DNA from: Coffea arabica
Taxonomy: Eukaryota; Streptophyta; Magnoliopsida; Gentianales; Rubiaceae
Direction of reading: 5' to 3'
Assembly: GCF_036785885.1 (NCBI RefSeq)
Contig: NC_092310.1
Span: forward strand, 7,688,001 to 7,752,000
Length of the DNA: 64,000 bases
Below the pieces are notes generated by a model. It worked only from the letters and a program-made list of their open reading frames with translations. It did not search any database and was not told where the DNA came from. Below, piece by piece: positions 61,353 to 64,000 of this stretch (position 1 is its first letter; each line of letters begins with the position of its first letter). Position numbers and translations under genes: made by a program.

Positions 61353-63420
61353 AGTATGAAATTTTGAGTTATGTTTAAAACTTGGATGCAGTTAAGGTTC
61401 AAACTCCCCATGCAATCACTAACTATAATTTTTTAGCACGCATGCTATTTAGGGATTGGTGATTTATTGGGTAATTTCTTTTATTCGTTGTTTCTTTGTT
61501 CATCAAGTCTGATTGGTTATAAATAGTGTGTTATATAAAGTGCTTTTAAAGAGAGTAATGAGAGTCTCCAATGAGCTTATCAGGGGATTATCAAGTGTTT
61601 ATTGTGGTGTGACTATTTTCATTAGTTCGAGATATTAATAAAGTTGCTATTTTGAATTGAGTTCTTTGTTCTCGTCTTTCTCTCTCTCTCTCTCTCTCAA
61701 CACACATAGATATATATATTGTGTAATTGTTTTATGCCTTCAATTATATATTTCTGCGCATTATTATTAGTAGAACTCATAAAATTTTTATTTTTTGGAA
61801 TTCTCCAAATTAACTGCGTGTTGTTAGACCTTATATTCCAAGCACATGAAGTCATGCCTTCAACTAATCAGCTAAACAAAGTACAAAAGATAAATAAATA
61901 AATTTATCAAATGAGGTCATAATAGCAACCGAACGCCAGCCCAGGTCAAATTACATAAATTAGGTTTTAATAGCATGAAAATGAAAACGTGGCTGCCAGT
62001 GCTGCTATCCTTCATAAGGAATAAATAAATAAATAAAGCAAGTCATTTTAACGGTCCAAAAAATGCTCCAAACAATCGATCTTTACTCAATATGGTTGAA
62101 AATAACGGTAGCACCTATAATCTAAAAATCTTTAACAACTAAATGCAAAAATTGCCCCCAATACAAAGTTAATTATCATTTTTGCATTATTCTTATTGAG
62201 ATGTCTACACTGTTTACTACAAAGTCTTGAAAATTATCCCCAGAACAAAAGGGAAAAGAACAACTCTAACGATGTTGTAATAAACTCCATCTAAATAATG
62301 ATTAATAAACCCAAAAATAATAAATAACTCCAAATGTGGTGTTTGGCATATCTTAAGAATATTCTTTGGATTTAAGTTTTGATTCGGTAATACTCGAAAT
62401 ATTTCGACTTTTTTTTTGCTTTAAAATGTAACATTGGAGAGACCAATTCAGTGGTAAAAGGAGGGAAAGTTTCCTTCTCTAATTTTTTGTCCTTCTTACA
62501 ATTGGTACACGTGGGGCATTTCATGCATGCTCTTTACTTTCATCAGTTTTGGTTAACACCGTTTAAAATTAGACTCAAATGGAACAAATATGAGAACATA
62601 GGGTTCAAAGTGTTCAATATGAGTTTAGAGTGCAAAGTGAGATCATATACAATTTAAAGGGTGCAAATTAAAATCAAATAGAAATTAAAGGGGTGTAAAA
62701 TGGAACTAGACTTTTTATTATTGTGTACACACTCCAATTAGTTTTGCTTACGATTTTAACAATTGGCCTCAAATGGGAAAAATATGAGAGTTTAGTGTCC
62801 AAATTGTTAAAAATTGAAAATTGAAACCCAAAGTGAAAGCTAGCTACAAGTTAGCAATCCAAAGTGAAATTAATCTAGTTTTTCGGTATCCACTAAAGGA
62901 TGCTTTGAGTACATGGAATTTGATCGATAGGCCACTGGTTTGAATTTTGTAGTTTAACGAAAAAAAAAAATAGCTTTTATAGGTTAATTGATTAGCACGT
63001 GAGTTATTAGTCCTTAATCTTGCTGTTTAAAAATGGTTACATTTTCTAAATATAGTTCTCAAAATATTAATACAGGCAACAAATTACCTTTACGCATTGA
63101 ACATCAAGTACTATTACTTAAACAATTTCAACATAAATACAGAAAAAGATATGTTCTTGCAAATTTTCATTCTCTTCTAATTATTCAGAAATAGAAAACA
63201 TTAATCCTCAAGGGTCAATCTAAAACCATTTTTAGTAATAAATCCGAAAACCCAGAAACCATTTTGACTTTTCACCGACAAAAACTAAAATCCCAGAACC
63301 AGAAAGCAAATAAGGAAACTTCCAAAACTATTACTCCCACAAACTAACATAACGGTAATATGCCCCACCTGAGTCCTAATAGGATTCAGATACCAACTTC
63401 GACTATCCAACACAAATAGC
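61353..63420. other. Tail of the older LTR and intergenic region upstream of B3 gene 2
   Basis: 61353-61374 (AGTATGAAATTTTGAGTTATG) fits as the displaced end of the LTR that began at 21839. The rest is AT-rich with a (CT)n run at about 61679-61698. A stretch around 62480-62880 with repeated AAATGGGAAAAATATGAGA-like phrases is probably repeat-derived. No gene is recognised. Confidence 0.5.
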
Positions 63421-63422
63421 TG

Positions 63423-63428
63423 TATAAA
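63423..63428 (+). promoter_or_regulatory. TATA box of the second B3 gene
   Basis: TATAAA in GCTGTATAAATTCTG, 254 bp upstream of the ATG, followed by TTGCCGCA at 63444-63451 as in the first B3 gene. Confidence 0.5.
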
Positions 63429-63676
63429 TTCTGAATCCTCACATTGCCGCAGAATTTCTTCGTAGGGATCCTTAAACCTAGTTTTCTTTTCAACATCAGC
63501 AGCAGTTGTTCTTGAGAAGAAGACGAGAGACAGAGATTTCTGATCACTGGGCTTCATCATTCCAGTTCCGTTTTAGGTTTTCTTCAATTATTTCTTTTCA
63601 TTGTTAGTTTTAGGTAATCATTAATAGGAAGAAATCGTAGTTCTAGCATCTAAGTTGGTGGAAGGGAAGATCAAGA

Positions 63677-64000
63677 ATGGCGGTTCTGAATTTCCGCAGA
63701 CGCCCTCGAAAGAGGAAGTATCCTCAAAGATCAAAGTTCGATTCTGCCCAGGATGAGCAGATATCTTGTCCCGTGATTGAAAAAACAGTACCTTTCAAGA
63801 AATCCACTGTGAATAAGGGTAAAAAGGAAGTTCTTTTGGCAAGACCCACTGGGATCAGTTCCCAGAATCACAATAATCTACGCAGAACCAGGAAAGGTTC
63901 CGCTGATGATCTTTCGGGATTTCGCACATTGACTGAAAAAACAGGGAAAAATTGGGAGAATAGAGGTAAAAGAACGGTTCAATTGGCAAGAGGTACCAAA
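63677..64000 (+). CDS. Second B3-domain gene, N-terminal part (runs off window)
   Basis: The first 108 codons are open to the window end. The start MAVLNFRRRPRKRKYPQRSK aligns with MATFSFRRRPRKCSHPLRSY of the gene at 7716, and CPVIEKTVPFKKSTVNKGK aligns with WPLIEEKVTTLKKSRQSNTR, so the two are paralogues. The ATG sits in a favourable AAGAATGGC context. This part is the basic, low-complexity N-terminus; the B3 domain itself would lie beyond position 64000, so the assignment rests on homology to the first gene. Confidence 0.75.
   Translation, partial: MAVLNFRRRPRKRKYPQRSKFDSAQDEQISCPVIEKTVPFKKSTVNKGKKEVLLARPTGISSQNHNNLRRTRKGSADDLSGFRTLTEKTGKNWENRGKRTVQLARGTK

Noticed and set aside
63285..63560. 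Minus-strand 91-codon frame with protein-like segment RFKDPYEEILRQCEDSEF
   Set aside because: It overlaps the TATA box and leader of the second B3 gene on the opposite strand, and I could not link it to further exons or a family. It is most likely antisense of the 5' leader.

Overview
This is plant nuclear DNA, most likely from a eudicot: AT-rich intergenic sequence, GT-AG introns, a plant-specific B3-domain gene, and plant transposon families (hAT, MULE, Athila-like Ty3/gypsy, L1-type LINE). I cannot name the species. No tRNA, rRNA or CRISPR array was seen. Almost everything between the two host genes is nested transposon sequence.

Layout. (1) 1-7.1 kb: a small hAT MITE with an 8-bp target-site duplication (TSD), then a MULE-type element (1448-7057, perfect 9-bp TSD) that carries a nested, decayed hAT element (1805-5837) with very G-rich ends. 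(2) 7.6-8.5 kb: an intact single-exon B3-domain gene with a TATA box. (3) 10.1-16.2 kb: a structurally complete MULE with ~310-bp terminal inverted repeats (TIRs) and a perfect 9-bp TSD. It carries an apparently intact two-exon GRF-zinc-finger/transmembrane gene facing a broken MULE transposase. (4) 16.2-23.7 kb: quiet AT-rich sequence, a LINE scrap, and the 3' end plus 3' LTR of an old Athila-like element. (5) 23.7-61.35 kb: a second Athila-like element, stretched to 37.6 kb by later insertions and still bracketed by a 5-bp TSD (CTTGC). (6) 63.4-64.0 kb: the start of a second B3 gene, paralogous to the first, cut by the window end.

Most unusual region: inside the integrase C-terminus of the Athila-like element, a poly(A)-ended sequence inserted with a ~16-bp TSD. 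It was then tandemly amplified, together with ~60 bp of flanking integrase sequence, into 11 units (nine of about 1.41-1.52 kb, two of about 1.18 kb) covering ~15.5 kb (30575-46130). The units encode related but decayed reading frames that I cannot place in any family. A duplicated piece of the same integrase at 49.3 kb preserves the uninterrupted target site, which supports the insertion model.

How the parts relate: the only plausibly functional host genes are the two B3 paralogues, which share promoter architecture and are separated by ~55 kb of transposon growth. The GRF gene is transposon cargo with an open reading frame. All transposases and retrotransposon polyproteins seen here are broken.
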